A stretch of DNA of 64,000 bases from Limonium bicolor. Taxonomy: Eukaryota; Streptophyta; Magnoliopsida; Caryophyllales; Plumbaginaceae. Below, in pieces: positions 1-11,940 of the stretch (positions are counted from its first letter, which is position 1; every line of letters starts with the position of its first letter). A program made the position numbers and the translations under genes. The stretch covers positions 105,974,046 to 106,038,045 of the forward strand of contig CM041777.1 in assembly GCA_023374045.1 (NCBI GenBank). Reading direction: 5' to 3'. The notes beneath the pieces were generated by a model. The model was not told where the DNA came from, did no database searches, and saw nothing but the letters and a program-made list of their open reading frames with translations.

Positions 1-21
1 ACTAAACTAAATAACCGTGCC

Positions 22-39
22 TCCCCGGCAACGGCGCCA
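22..39 (-). promoter_or_regulatory. Primer-binding site, tRNA-Asp type
   Basis: Read on the minus strand this is TGGCGCCGTTGCCGGGGA, the complement of the 3' end of plant tRNA-Asp. It lies six bases inside the end of the LTR at 46-1521, where a PBS must be. It orients that element to the minus strand, so its coding part lies to the left of the window. The same 18 bases occur at 49603-49620. Confidence 0.88.
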
Positions 40-45
40 AAAACT

Positions 46-1521
46 TGTACGGTATAAAACGTATTATCAGCAAGTGTACTGGTCTATCGTAGCAAGTTTT
101 CCTAGGTAGTATTCTCTAGGTTATCGAACCAAAGGAGGCTGTGTCTAGTTTAATCTCTACCCTAATCTAACTAATAAATTGAATGAAAAATAACAATAAT
201 AAAATTGGGGGATTTGATTGCTGAAATTAAATAAACTAAAATAAAAACAAAAACAATTAAAAGTGATTCTAAAAAGGGCGAATCCTGGTTTACTACTTCT
301 CCCTAGTTTATCAATTCTCTTCCTGAGTGTTTTTTAAATTCTAGATTGCAACCTCAGGTCTAAATTAATCTAAAACCGGTCTCCCGCAAGATAGATTCTT
401 ACTAGCAATTCCCAAATCCTAACTCTCGTCACGAATTTACAAATTAACTAGTAGCGTTAATGATTCATCTGGTTTCTAGTCAGCTAATCCCCAGGAATTG
501 CCATCTGTAGTTTCACTGGTAATATTCCTAAGGTATAATGAACGCCGCAGTTCTCACTTGTAAGCAATTCATACCAAATAAACTCAAGCAATAATTAATC
601 ACAAGAGAATTCAATAAATAATTAGGAACAAAACTACAATCTGTATAGAATTTATATTCGACAACTCAGGAAGCAAAATAATAAACTAGTCGTCCATAGC
701 AAACCAGAATTCTAAACGACTACTCAGACATCGGAGATAAAGAAACAATAACAATAATCAAGAGATTAGAAAATGTCATCTAATTGGAGAACAATGACGA
801 ATCCGGTCTCTGCCTTCTGCTCCGGTCTGTCAACTATCTGCTCGAAGAACTGCTGCTCTCGAACTGGTCTCCCTCTCTGACTTGTTTTCTGTCGCGGCGC
901 TAGGTTTCTGAATTAATTCTGTTTCATAATGTTCCGTCTAATATATTCGTAGCTGTGTGTCTTAGCTAGGGTTGCCGAGAATTCCCCCGAATTTTCCCTC
1001 GTATTGTGCCGTTCGTCATGTATATATATCATAATGATATATGCTGATCAAGTTTTCCTTTCATGAACTTGACGGATGTTCCTTACGTGAATGCCCACTC
1101 AAAGCCCATCATATGAAATCGTGAATGCATTCCCTCTGGTGCTTAGCGTCTGATTAAATTCATCCATGTGATGCTGCGGCCCCATGTGTGTTCCATGTAC
1201 ATGCAATCAGCCCACATCCGTTTTAATATACGTTGTAATCAACGTACCCGGGATCTCGAATTGTATGCGCCTCTATACAACATGTAGATTGATCCATCCA
1301 TAATAAAGACGTGAAAGTCATTCCTATGCAACCCACGTGAGTGTGTATATGTATATATACATCTTAAACCTGCATTTTTATCTGTATAAGTATAAAATAA
1401 CAAGTAAGGGGAGTTCTTCCAATATAACATAAAATAACATATAAGTAAGGAATTTATCATATAAACCAATAAAATATTAATCACATTAAGTATATAAAAG
1501 TAGATAATTCCGCACTTATCA
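46..1521 (-). mobile_element. 5' LTR of a minus-strand Athila-like Ty3/gypsy element (incomplete)
   Basis: On the minus strand the segment begins TGATAAGTGCGG at 1521 and ends CCGTACA at 46, just before the tRNA-Asp PBS. The terminal TG..CA, the PBS and a U5-like stretch shared with the plus-strand copy at 2480-2580 (a tract around GGTTCGATA followed by GTACACTTGC) support an LTR of about 1.48 kb. The internal region and second LTR lie outside the window, so no target-site duplication can be confirmed; the flanking bases at 1522-1526 are ACCAT. No credible ORF lies inside. Athila/Calypso-like assignment rests on the PBS and LTR type only. Confidence 0.75.
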
Positions 1522-2596
1522 ACCATCCCAAGCGAGAAACTTTCTGCCTGAATTCACTTGGTCCGGGTTTGAGGAGGAGTTTGAAACCCGGACCATTACA
1601 AGCGATGCGCGGAGTTTGTTTCGTTGTGTAACGGAATTAATCTCTATCTTTTAACTTCTGTTGGCCTCGTTTGAATTAGGTTAGATTAGAGATAAATTAA
1701 AAGATAGATTCTTGTGGTTATAAAAGGAGGAGGCTAGCCAACGTGAGAGATACATCTTGAGCGCACAGAATAATCACGATACAGAGAGAATTAGTTTGAG
1801 AGCTTGGAGTCTGGTTTGGAGTTTGGAGTTTGGAGCAGAGCACAGAAAGGAGTTCACCACGGAGACTGAACAGAGTTTCTTCTTGTTCTCTATTATTACT
1901 AAGCTTATTGTAAACATGTCAATGGCTGAGTAGTTCCCTTAGATTTCGGTTTGCTATGTATCCCTAAATTGACTATTCCTGTTCCTTTGTGATTTAATGC
2001 AATTTAATTGAGTAAAGTTATTTTCCTTGCTTAATTTCTTTAATCGTTATAATTTGGCCAATTATAAGGATTAGTATTTTGTTAGCTTATATGTGACGAC
2101 TGCGGCTTTCAATTGAATTCAGGAAAATAACCAGTTAGTTTAGAGACGGTAATTCCTCTAAATAGCTATTGACTAATAAACTAGATTGTTCTTAAGGCGG
2201 TTAGTAAACAGTGGGTTCGTAACGAGAGTTAGAATTCGGTCTTTATTAACTAGTATTTGCTAAGCGGGAGACCGGAGGTAAATTACCTTAGTTCTAGGGT
2301 TTTACTCAGAATTATCTTTTAAATCACTTAGGGATAGGAATCACGGATTTAGGGTGCAGTAGTAAACCGGGGTCTTCTTCTCCAAATCAGTTTCACAACA
2401 TTTATTTTTCCTGCTTGTTATTGTTTTGCATGCCGTTTACAGTCTTTAATTGTCATCAAATCAAACCCCAATTTCCTGTTTTATAATTTTCCATTAATAA
2501 AGATTTAAACTAGACACATCGCCTCCTCTGGTTCGATACTTAGGGATTACTCTCTATTAGAACTTGCTAGAATTGACCGGTACACTTGCCGTTAGG
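1522..2596 (+). repeat. Remnant of a plus-strand Athila-like LTR
   Basis: This stretch is a diverged homologue of the right part of the LTR at 46-1521, in opposite orientation. Shared blocks are GAGTAG..GGTTTGCTATG near 1930-1960 and TAAACTAGACACA..GGTTCGATA..GTACACTTGC near 2500-2590. It contains a TATA-like TATAAAA at 1719-1725, a plausible LTR promoter with R/U5 downstream. Its left end was probably removed or displaced by the minus-strand element. Its right end stops a few bases short of where a PBS should start and runs straight into chromovirus pol at about 2597. It is therefore a broken LTR rather than a solo LTR with clean ends. Confidence 0.6.
1560..1594. repeat. GGTCCGGGTTT hairpin inside the LTR remnant
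   Basis: An 11-base arm GGTCCGGGTTT is followed after 13 bases by its perfect inverted copy AAACCCGGACC. The arm is identical to the arms of the five-unit hairpin array in the unrelated Tekay-type LTR at 7695-8020. Here only one unit is present. Confidence 0.8.
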
Positions 2597-5390
2597 TTTA
2601 TACCCCAACAGCTGCCTGGTATGCCACCTCGAAGAGCAGTAGAGTTTGAGATTGATCTCCTGCCAGGCACTGGTCCCATTGCTAGGGCACCGTACCGCAT
2701 GGCACCTGCAGAAATGACAGAGCTGAAAGATCAGTTGCGCGATCTTCTCGACAAGGGTTTATACGCCGAGCGTATCACCCTGGGGAGCACCGGTCCTCTT
2801 TGTGAAGAAGGACGGTAGCCTCCGACTTTGTATTGATTACCGCGAGCTGAATGCGGTCACTGTAAAAAATAAATACCCATTGCCACGCATCGACGACCTA
2901 TTCGACCAGCTGAGAGGAGCCTCAGTCTTCTCCAAGATTGACCTCCGTTCTGGGTATCATCAGATTGCCATCAGAGAGCAAGACATAGAGAAAACGACAT
3001 TCCGTACCAGATATGGCCACTACGAATTCACAGTCATGCCATTCGGTTTGTCAAATGCACCAGCAAAATTCATGGATTTAATGAATCGACTATTCAGTGA
3101 GCAGTTGGACACTTCAGTTGTTGTCTTCATCGACGATATCCTTGTATACTCCAAATCAGCAGAAGAGCATGAATTTCATTTGAGGAAAGTGCTTGAGACA
3201 CTGCGCGAGAACCAGCTGTATGCGAAGTTCTCCAAATGCGAGTTCTGGCTAGATCAGGTATCATTCCTCGGTCATGTCATCTCGAGCGCGGGTATCTCAG
3301 TTGACCCTTCTAAGATTGAAGCTGTACGATCATGGCCTAGACCTAAGACTGTTACCGACATTCGGAGCTTTCTTGGTCTAGCCGGTTACTACCGGAGATT
3401 TGTAAAGGACTTCTCGAAAGTCGCTAAGCCCATGACTACACTGATGAAGAAAGATGCACCGTTTGCATGGATAGACGAGTGCGAAGTATCATTTTAGAGC
3501 CTGAAAGACTCATTGACCTCAGCGCCGATTCTCACACTTAGACGTGAGGAGACAGAGGGATTAGGTATATATTGTGATGCATCAGGCAAGGGAATGGGAT
3601 GCGTACTCATGCAGCATGGCAAGGTTGTAGCTTATGCCTCCCGCCAGCTGAAAAAGCATGAGGAGAATTACCCGACTCACGACTTAGATTAGGAACTTAG
3701 ATTAGACATGCGCTTAGAGATATGGCGACACTATCTCTATGGGGTAAGCATCACCATCTACTCCGACCACAAGAGCTTACAGTATGTATTCACGCAGAAA
3801 GAATTGAACTTAAGACAGAGAAGGTGGATGGATTTCTCTCAGACTACGACATCGACCTACAGTATAAGGAAGGGAAGGCAAACATTGTAGCCGACGCCCT
3901 GAGCCGTCGAGCACACTCGCTCCATTCGCTACTCTCTTCTTCTAGCTTGGTTGACGAGGTGCGAGACGCTCAGTTGAGTGACCCTTACCTGACCAAATCA
4001 GACAGAAGATCACCGATGGTACATTTGAGAAGAAGAAAATATAATTTTAAGTTGTATGAAGATGGTCTGATTCGGCTGAATGGCAGGCTATGCGTCCCCC
4101 GAAGCAATGCTGAGCTAAGGGATCGCATCCTGCGAGAGTCACATAGTTCTACATTGTCAGTCCATCCAGGAGCCTCCAAATGTACAAAGACATGAAGAGG
4201 TACTTCTGGTAGTCATGAATGAAATCGGATGTGACAGAGTATGTATTGAGATGCTTAACATGCCAGAAAGTGAAATTTGAACATTGTAGACCGGGCGGAA
4301 TGGTACAATCGATGCCAGTTCCGGAGTGGAAATTTCACGATATCTCCATGGATTTTGTTGTAGGACTCCCACCTGCTAGGGGAGGACTCAACATGATCTG
4401 GGTTGTAATCGATCGCCTCACCAAGGTTTCTAGATTCATACCGATGAAGGACACCTGGAAGGTAGTGAAGCTCGCAGAGCTATTCGACAAGGAGATTATC
4501 AGACACCACGGAGTCCTGAAGACCATAGTATCTGACCGCGACACCAGATTTCTTTCGAGATAATGGAGAGCTACACGTGAAGCGTTGGGTACAGAATTGA
4601 AGTTGAGTACCGCCTTCCATCCTCCGACCGACGGTCAGACAGAAAGGACCATCCAGATACTGGAGAACATGCTTAGGGCATGTGCCTTAGACTTTCAGGG
4701 GAGTTGGTTAGGCAAGCTTCATCTTATCGAGTTTTCGTACAATAATAGCTATCATGCTTCGATTAAGATGTCGCCTTTCCAAGCTTTATACGGTAGACCT
4801 TGCCGTACACCCTTGTGTTGGGATGAGTCAAGTGAAGCGGTCATCATAGGACCCGAGTATTTAGAACAAGTCCAAGCGGAAGTGCAACAAATTCGAGCTA
4901 ATATGAAAGCAGCCCAAGATAGACAGAAATCCTATACGGATGTGCGACGACGCGACCTTGAGTTTGCCGTGGGCGACCAAGTGTTCTTGCGCGTTTCACC
5001 TATGAAGGGCGTATTCCGATTTGGCCAGAAGGGCAAGCTGAGCCCAAAGTTTGTAGGCTGTACACTATCACCGAGAGAGTTGGATCTGTAGCCTATAGGT
5101 TAGCATTACCTGAGGACTTGGGGTGTGTCCATGATGTTTTTCATGTGTCACAACTCAAGAAGTACATCGCCGATCCTTCTCATGTCTTAGAGCCCGAGAG
5201 ACTATCCATTGAGCCGACCATGAGATATGTCGAGACCCCTGTGAGAATCCTTGATAGGAAGACCAGAGACACTCGTCATAAGTCTATACGAATGGTGAAG
5301 GTCCTATGGTCAAACCATGATGTCGAAGAAGCGACATGGGAATTGGAAGACGCCATGAAGGCGAAGTACCCACAGTTATTCATAGACTAG
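2597..5390 (+). pseudogene. Ty3/gypsy pol remnant: RT, RNase H, integrase, chromodomain
   Basis: Homology starts in the linker before reverse transcriptase ([15 protein letters not shown]) and runs through RT ([18 protein letters not shown]), RNase H ([25 protein letters not shown]), integrase (CLTCQKVK zinc site, MDFVVGLPP, SDRDTRF, PTDGQTERT) and a Tekay-type chromodomain tail ([19 protein letters not shown]). It is broken by a frameshift near 2800, stops at 3495, 3690 and 4561, and frameshifts near 3850, 4190 and 5070. RT and integrase active-site aspartates are still recognisable. Compared with the complete relative at 19243-23688, gag and protease are absent. The product would have been a polyprotein for reverse transcription and integration; it cannot be made now. 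Confidence 0.93.
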
Positions 5391-5831
5391 TTAGGCTAGT
5401 ATTTAGTGGATACGGGTACGAGGCGTAACCCTTTTAAGGGGGTAGAGCCTTTTTGCTTTTGCATTGCTTCGGGTGAGCATTGCATAGTGTGTGTGTACTG
5501 TAGTATATTTGATGGCACATGTAGTGCGGAGTGTATTTGGTACGTATGTGTCATGTGTAATGTATGGATGTGTATGTGCGATGTGTAATGTATTGGTGTA
5601 ATGTGTATGGTGGATTGCAATTGTGTATTGTGTTATGGTATGTATGAAAATGATGTATTGTGTATGTGAATTCGTATGATGTGATTTGTGTATGTTTGTA
5701 ATGTGGAAGAGGTAAACACCTCATAGGTGGTAGTAAGACACATTATGGCAATTGGTTTGCCTAATGAGTAGAATTATTAAACTATTAACCTTGAGCAACT
5801 TTGAGGGCAAAGTTTCTTAAGGGGGGTAGAT
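5391..5831 (+). other. 3' non-coding region and polypurine tract
   Basis: No gene. After the pol stop comes a pyrimidine/purine block CCCTTTTAAGGGGGTAGAG near 5429, a 100-base TG-rich low-complexity run (5560-5700), and the polypurine tract AAGGGGGGTAGAT at 5819-5831 directly before the LTR. The LARD at 38682-60403 has equivalent blocks on its minus strand at about 44230-44270 and 43010-43023. Confidence 0.75.
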
Positions 5832-8800
5832 TGAAATACCCCGTAATTAAAAATAATGATTAATTAGGCTAATAAATATTTTAGAAGCTTAATTAAGTCT
5901 AAATAAATATTAGGGAACGAATCCCGAAGAAAACGGTTCCTTAAAACGGATTAAAAACACAAACGAACATTAAAAGCGCGTTTTTCGAGGAAACAAAACG
6001 TGACTTTAAGCGGGTCAAATAGACTCGTAACAATTTTGGTCAACCAAATAGTCATAATAAACCTTAATGAAGGTCTAGAACCAATAAAATCAACAAAACG
6101 AGAAAATAGTAAAAACTGTCAAAAACGGGAAGTTGTGGGAAGGAAGTGTAAATAAAATAATTTAGTGTGTCCACTATTGTAAATAAAACTTTAAAACCCC
6201 GGTGTGAGGGTGTGTGTAGCCAGCTGATTTTAATAGCCCATACCCCCTCTTCTTTATTCCTTCCTTATGTGCTAACAAACAAACAAATAAAGTAACAACA
6301 AAAGCAAAGTAAAACTCTCTCTCCTCTCACACTACTCTCTCACGTTTTCTATGCCCAGCATTTCTTCTTCTTCCTCTGTGGTTCCAGTAATGGCGATTTG
6401 AGAAGAGTCTCACAACAGTCCACTTCCTCCTCATTTTTGAAACCCTAAACCATCTCCAAACACTACAAAAATTATACCGTTGAATTCGTCTCGTTGAGGA
6501 GATCGTTTTACACCCTTTAAAAACCAAAACCTCCAACTTCATTTTTGAGGGTATAATCGTTTTAGAGCTTGAGGAGCACCATTTGAAGATCCATCTTCTT
6601 CTCCGCATTCTAAGGTAAGAAAAAATACCAAGTTCCCCTCTTTTCATCTTTTCCCTTGCAAATCCAAAACTCACGTGAAACACCACTATTCCATTACTCA
6701 GCCGGTTTTGGCATTTCAAAGAGGAGCTGAAGCATTGTCATTTTCCCACCCAAAACTCCATTAGAAACTCAAGGTAAGACTTCTTAAGGGTTTTAAGTGG
6801 TTTCTCACAAATTAGGGTTTTAAAACCTATGATAGAAAATTTACTAGTTTTGGTGTGTATGTGTATGCCTTGTTACATGGTGCAGCTTGGCTTAAATAAA
6901 TCAAGAAAACAAAGAAGGAAAGAGGAGCTGTAAAGGAGAAGGAGAGAAAGGAGAAAGAAGCAAGAAACCTAAGGTAATGAAAGCCTCTGTACAGTTTTAT
7001 GTTTTGTGTATGTATAAGGGCATTGCTTTAGCAATGGTCTAAAACCAATGTAACAGTAGGAAATGAATGGGTATATTAATGTGGATGGTATTTGTAGTTT
7101 GAAGCTTTTGAAAACAAGTAAATAAAATGCTAGGTGTGAATATTAAGTGTGCAGTAAGTATTAGAAGTTGTGTGAGAATAATGTATACGTTGAACAGGTT
7201 GTGAACTATGTTGAGTGTGCAAAATTATGTGGTGAGAACACTTAGAAATGTAGGGAACATCTGTTAAAATTTGGTTAGGAATTTAGACACTTGGGTGCTG
7301 TTAGTAAAGAAAGAATAGAGAGGTTGTGAAGAGAAGAAAAATGATTTTTCACTTTAGTTTGTAACAGGAAGGAGAGATGTAGTGGAGTAGAGTTGGAAAT
7401 GGTGTATTGGGAGTTGTCCAACTAAGTTATACTAGTTGAGAGTCATTTAGCTAGTGGGAAGAAGAATGGGAAAGTCTGTAGTATTTATTGGAGAAGGAAA
7501 ATTGTAACAGAAGAGAAAACTTACAGTGAGTGTGTTAGTGTAACAGATTTTTATAGAGTTGTATTAGGTTAGTTTAAAATGCTTAGTAAATATCAAAACA
7601 TGCTAGATTATATGTAGGAATATTAGGGAAGAGATTGGTAGAAGTTTGGAGTTGAAACAAGTTCAAAACATACATAATTTGTAAAACTGCAACTGGTCCG
7701 GGTTTGTAAACCAGTACAGAAACCCGAACCAGCATAAAAACTCGACAGATTGTTATACAAAATGAGTGGTCCGGGTTTACAAACAAGGACACTAACCCGG
7801 ACCACCTCTAAATCATACCCGTGAGTTATCAAGACTTGTGGTCCGGGTTTGTAAAGGAGTACACAAACCCAGACCATACGAAAAACATACCCGTAAGTTA
7901 TACAAACTGATGGTCCGGGTTTGTAAAGGAGTACACAAACCCGGACCATACACAAAACATACCCGAAGGTTTTTCCAAAGTGGTGGTCCGGGTTTGTAAA
8001 CCCGGACAGTAACCCGGACCACCACAAATTGTACACAGAATCTGTTTTAAAGTTATTCTATGGTAAGGTAATGATGGGTAATGATGGTATAAGATAATTA
8101 AGACATGATTAATGATGTTTAAAGGTCATTAAGGCCATAAACAAGTTTAGAAAATAATTGTAAGTAAGTAACTTAAGTAAATGTATTTGAATAACAATGA
8201 ATTAGTAAGTATAACCGGAAAACTTTAGAAAAGTAATAAGTAAAGTTAATTATAGTTAATTAACCACTCGATCACATGTATGCTATAAGATCTGGATTGT
8301 GAACACCGAAGGAACGTCGGTTACAAGTACAACGGTGAACGATATGAACTTCTCATGCCCCGTATGCTACCTTGGTTACTCTGATTTGTGTGTTGTGTGC
8401 TAATTGATCACCAAATAAGATAATGCACGAATCAGAAATTATTATGCTTACTTGTGAATGCATGATGTTGTTCCTTGTTGGGTATTGTCTTTAAATCATA
8501 GTTTGTATAATTCATGAAATGTATGGATGATAATGAATGTGTGTAAGCTTGATGTATTATGCTGTGACCGAATGTTATTGTGATTGGACTTCTAACTGAT
8601 TCCTAACAAGCTAACCAATCTAACTTAATAAATTGGTAATTAAATTGGAATGAGTAGAAGTCCGATATAGTTTCGGTCACGCGTGAGGATGCGGAGACAT
8701 AAGAGGTTGGATCTGATTCCTGGCTTGAAACTGGTCCACGACCCAAACCTCTTAAATGGGTAGCATCCTGGATTGGTGAGCCAAGTAATACCGGTGGTGG

Positions 8801-9677
8801 GACGGTGTAGTCCCTGCCCGGAGGTCATACCGACTTAACATGAGTAAAAGTAGGTAAGTAAGAATGAGTAAACAAGTATGAAAATTAAGTAAGTAAAGTA
8901 AGAGAAATTGTATGTAAGTGTTGTGTAATGAGTAAAAGAGTAATAAGCATCCGATTAACCCGGATGCGTAATTTGGCTAACCCTTGTGAAGGTAAGGATT
9001 GTGTATGCTATTGTATTGTTGTTTAGCTTGTGTATTGCCTTGTGTATGATTGTATGATGAGTGTAAAGCATGTATGTATGTTAGAAATGAACCGCATGTT
9101 TAGTCGACCTTAAATAGTTGGCGTGCCTTGTTAGCACGCTGTTATGCGAAGTTTATATGCAGCTTTTTGCTGAGCCCTTGGGCACACCGTTTTTAATATA
9201 ATGCAGGTCCTCGAGAAGGGTGAAGACTATGAAGAGATGTAGTTTGATTTCTTTTTGTGTATTGATGAATTGTGATTGTACTAAGTTGTACACGGCTGTA
9301 GGTTTTTGTTAGCCGGTGTACCATGGGGTACACCCTTTGGATAATGGAAGAATGGTGAATTGGTATAGATGAGTAGCTTGTAGAAACTCATTATTTTTGG
9401 GAGATTGAAAAGGGATATATTTAACCTTACTTTCGATACTCGGTAATCCAGTCATGTAAGCTTATGGTATTTTGTATTTAGTAAGCAATGTTTTTAGTAG
9501 CTCAGTGTCTTTTAGTCATCAGACCGTCATTGTAGGTAGTATAAGCCTAGCTAGCCATATGGGCGTTTAACGACATTGTATCACCCGCTGTAGTAGTAGT
9601 AGTAGTTCCGCTGCGAGTAGTTAGGATTATTGGGATGATTGGACGGTAAGTATAGGATTAGCGGTAGGGGTGTTACA
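5832..9677 (+). repeat. 3' LTR of the truncated chromovirus (family A, 3.85 kb)
   Basis: The LTR begins TGAAATACCCCG right after the PPT and ends GGGGTGTTACA, both shared with the LTRs at 38682-43009 and 56101-60403 (read on the minus strand). No protein gene is credible; the reading frames present are low complexity. Landmarks are a five-unit hairpin array (7695-8020), a block conserved with the LARD LTR (about 8655-8850), and a GTA microsatellite near 9590. The only complete partner LTR would lie to the left and is not in the window. Confidence 0.85.
7695..8020. repeat. 72-bp tandem hairpin array, LTR family A
   Basis: Five units start at 7695, 7768, 7840, 7912 and 7985, a period of 72-73 bases. 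Each has an arm GGTCCGGGTTT and an inverted arm AAACCCGGACC about 35 bases apart end to end. The fourth unit has a perfect 13-base stem, while the first and third carry one mismatch each. The inter-hairpin spacers are also related (a CATACCC motif in the middle units), so the whole 72-mer was amplified and the arms stayed most similar. Confidence 0.9.
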
Positions 9678-10505
9678 TTATTGGGCGCTTGTTAGAACAT
9701 TCTCCCATGTCGAGCTCTAATTGCTTGACATTGTCGGCTAGATACAGAGCTTCATTGTTTTGTGGTGTTTCTGAATCTCTAATGCATGTTTTTCTTGATT
9801 GTTACGGTGGTGAGCGTTATTGGCATCAATAGGGTCGTGTTGTTCCTCGGGCGCTTGTTAATGATCAGCCTTCCTTGATTGGAGTCTCCCTTTGTTTGAA
9901 TTGCTCTTTTAATTCTCTTGCTCAGTACCTAAAGCTTCTGTGGAAGATTTGGTACTCGCACTGTCAGTTGGCTCATGGGAAGGTGGCGAGTTTGGATTGG
10001 GGCTGGGCTCAAGCTTCAAGCTACCTTATGTTGTTGCAGCATGCAAGCCAGAGTTTGCCAGGTTGGGGAGCGGATCCAGGAAATGGCAGATTTGGATGGT
10101 TTTACTGTAATCTATGTGGATGGTAGTGTCTTCGGTGATCAGGTGGGACTGGGGATGGTTGGCAAGCTTGAGAAGAATGGACATTTGGTGATGGCCGACA
10201 TGAAGGTGCATAGGATGTAGACTGGGCCGGGTCAGGCAGAGGCATATGCATTGGCTTTTGGAGTTTCTCTTGTGCGTTGAGGGCGGGGTGGGAAAGGTTT
10301 TTTTGTTGTCAGATTGTAAAGCAATTATCGATTTTGTTAATCGTGTAGGAGTGGATAGTTATGATATTGAAGTTGTGGTTGGGGGGAATGATGGATATGA
10401 CTGAGGTATTGAAGCTTGTAAATGGGGTTTTGTATGTCGGATGCACAATATGGGTGTACACATGTTAGCAAATTTAGCTAGGGGTGGGATGGAGGAAGTT
10501 TTTTA
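9678..10505 (+). pseudogene. LINE remnant: zinc-finger and RNase H end
   Basis: On the plus strand, fragments resemble the C-terminal zf-RVT segment of plant LINE reverse transcriptases (LFCGVSESLMHVFLDC near 9745-9800) followed by an RVT_3-type RNase H start (VIYVDGSVFGDQVGLGMVG near 10103-10160) and GPGQAEAYALAFG near 10220. Several frameshifts and stops break it. Its left end is cut by the LTR that ends at 9677, so the LTR may have inserted into this LINE. Confidence 0.7.
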
Positions 10506-10517
10506 ACAACACCCTCT

Positions 10518-11940
10518 TGCTTTTTTTTTTGATAGAAACTTGAGATCACCATATATTAGAAACAGAGCGCCAAAGCCCTCTCAATCTACAAGATCCAAAT
10601 CCAGCCTACACGCAGCTATAACAGTCGGAGGAACATCTTTCCCAACCAGAACTTAGTACTATATATTTGTGGGTTGCCTAACTTACGTACAAGCCTAACC
10701 GGATAATTATCATACAAAGTAGCATCCCTACATACAATGTTAGAGAAAGAGGATAAAGAATTTCTAACTTTTGTAATTTCTTCCCAACTAGCATTATCCC
10801 ATCTTCTGTCTCTCATCCTAAGAGCGCCTTTGAAAACTTTTGAACTGACTCAAAAATCAATGAACTACCCACCGGAAAGCAAGTTCCATAGCAATTCTTT
10901 TTGCTTGAAAATCAGCGCATTGCACCTTGATAGTGCTAGAGATTCTTCGATTGAAAGCTGCAATAGGTGAGCCAGACTCATTACGGATTAGCCCCGCTAT
11001 AACTCGGTCCCCATAGAGATCTTTTTGCATACCTGTGCAAATATTGTAGAAGCCAACAGGGGAGGAGACCAATGTCTCTGAGCTATATGAGAATTAGTGT
11101 TCTTCATCACCTGAATATAAGCATCAATAAAGGCTCTGTTCTCATCGACTACTTTCCACCAAGACAATTCCAAATTATGCTTGACTTTGTTCCTAGTAGC
11201 ATATATAACCCAAAGGTTGTTAGCAATATAGGAGCTTCTTGACACTCCAATCGTTTGCCTTACGGAAGAACCAATCCATAAGACCTTTCACATTAGTAGG
11301 GACACCATTAACATCAATTAGGTCCTTCCATGTCTCAGCCACTGCACAACAATGAAAAAAAAAACAGTGGGCAAGATTATCCTTAGCTCCACAAAAGAAG
11401 CAGTTTGACTCACCACCAATTCATCTCGCAAGATTGTCCTGACATGGGATGATATTAAATAAGAATTTCCAAAGATTTAGCTTCACTCTGGGGCAGCAAA
11501 TGGCGGTGATGATTTTATTACACACTCTGCTAGCATGATGAGAAGGATTCGAGGTGCTTTCAGCAGCTAAGTCATTCACCAGAAAGTTGTAAGCAGACTT
11601 AACCGAAAACTTTTTATCTTGATAATGGATCCAAATCCACGAATCACTACCAACCTCTCCATTACTTGAGAGAGAGCTATCTCCAGGGTCATGCTGCCAG
11701 CGGGTACCATTCCTGAATATATTCAACACTGACGAGAAAGATTTCCGGATAGTGAGCTTCCTTTATTATCAGGTTGGGACTCTCTTATGTTGGTATCAGG
11801 ATAATAGATTTGTTTCATAACTTGTGCCACTAGGGAATCAGGCTCAGTAAGCAATCTCCATAGTTGTTTGACAAGGAGGACTTTATTAAAATCTTCCACT
11901 TCTGAAACCTAAACCACCTTTGCTGGTTGGACTGGTAGCC
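10518..11940 (-). pseudogene. 5'-truncated LINE, minus strand, with poly-A end
   Basis: Reading leftward from about 11940, a GGLGF motif at the end of the RT thumb is followed by the zf-RVT region (FSVKSAYNFL, then a leucine/lysine stretch near 11500), cysteines near 11400, and a decayed RNase H domain (AGLIRNESGSPIAAFNRR near 10960, DFQAKRIAMELAFRW). The 3' end reads GTTTCTATC followed by an A run (the T run at 10520-10530 on the plus strand), a common end for plant LINEs. Absence of the endonuclease and most of RT fits 5' truncation during insertion. Stops and frameshifts make it inactive. Confidence 0.83.

Larger units (their letters stand above)
2597..9677 (+). mobile_element. 5'-truncated Tekay/Del-type chromovirus with 3' LTR
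   Basis: Decayed pol (2597-5390), a 3' non-coding leader into a polypurine tract (5819-5831) and one LTR (5832-9677) are in the right order on the plus strand. LTR 1, the PBS, gag and protease are missing from view: sequence changes abruptly from an Athila-like LTR to the linker before RT near 2597. The integrase and C-terminal chromodomain-like tail match the family seen complete at 16881-25953, and the LTR is related to those at 38682-43009 and 56101-60403. Flanking bases after the LTR are TTATT; the matching left copy is not visible. Confidence 0.82.

Noticed and set aside
8640..8828. Possible conserved small protein in the block shared by LTR families A and B
   Set aside because: The frame is not conserved in the LARD copies, where the equivalent frame is shifted and stopped, so the conservation is not coding.
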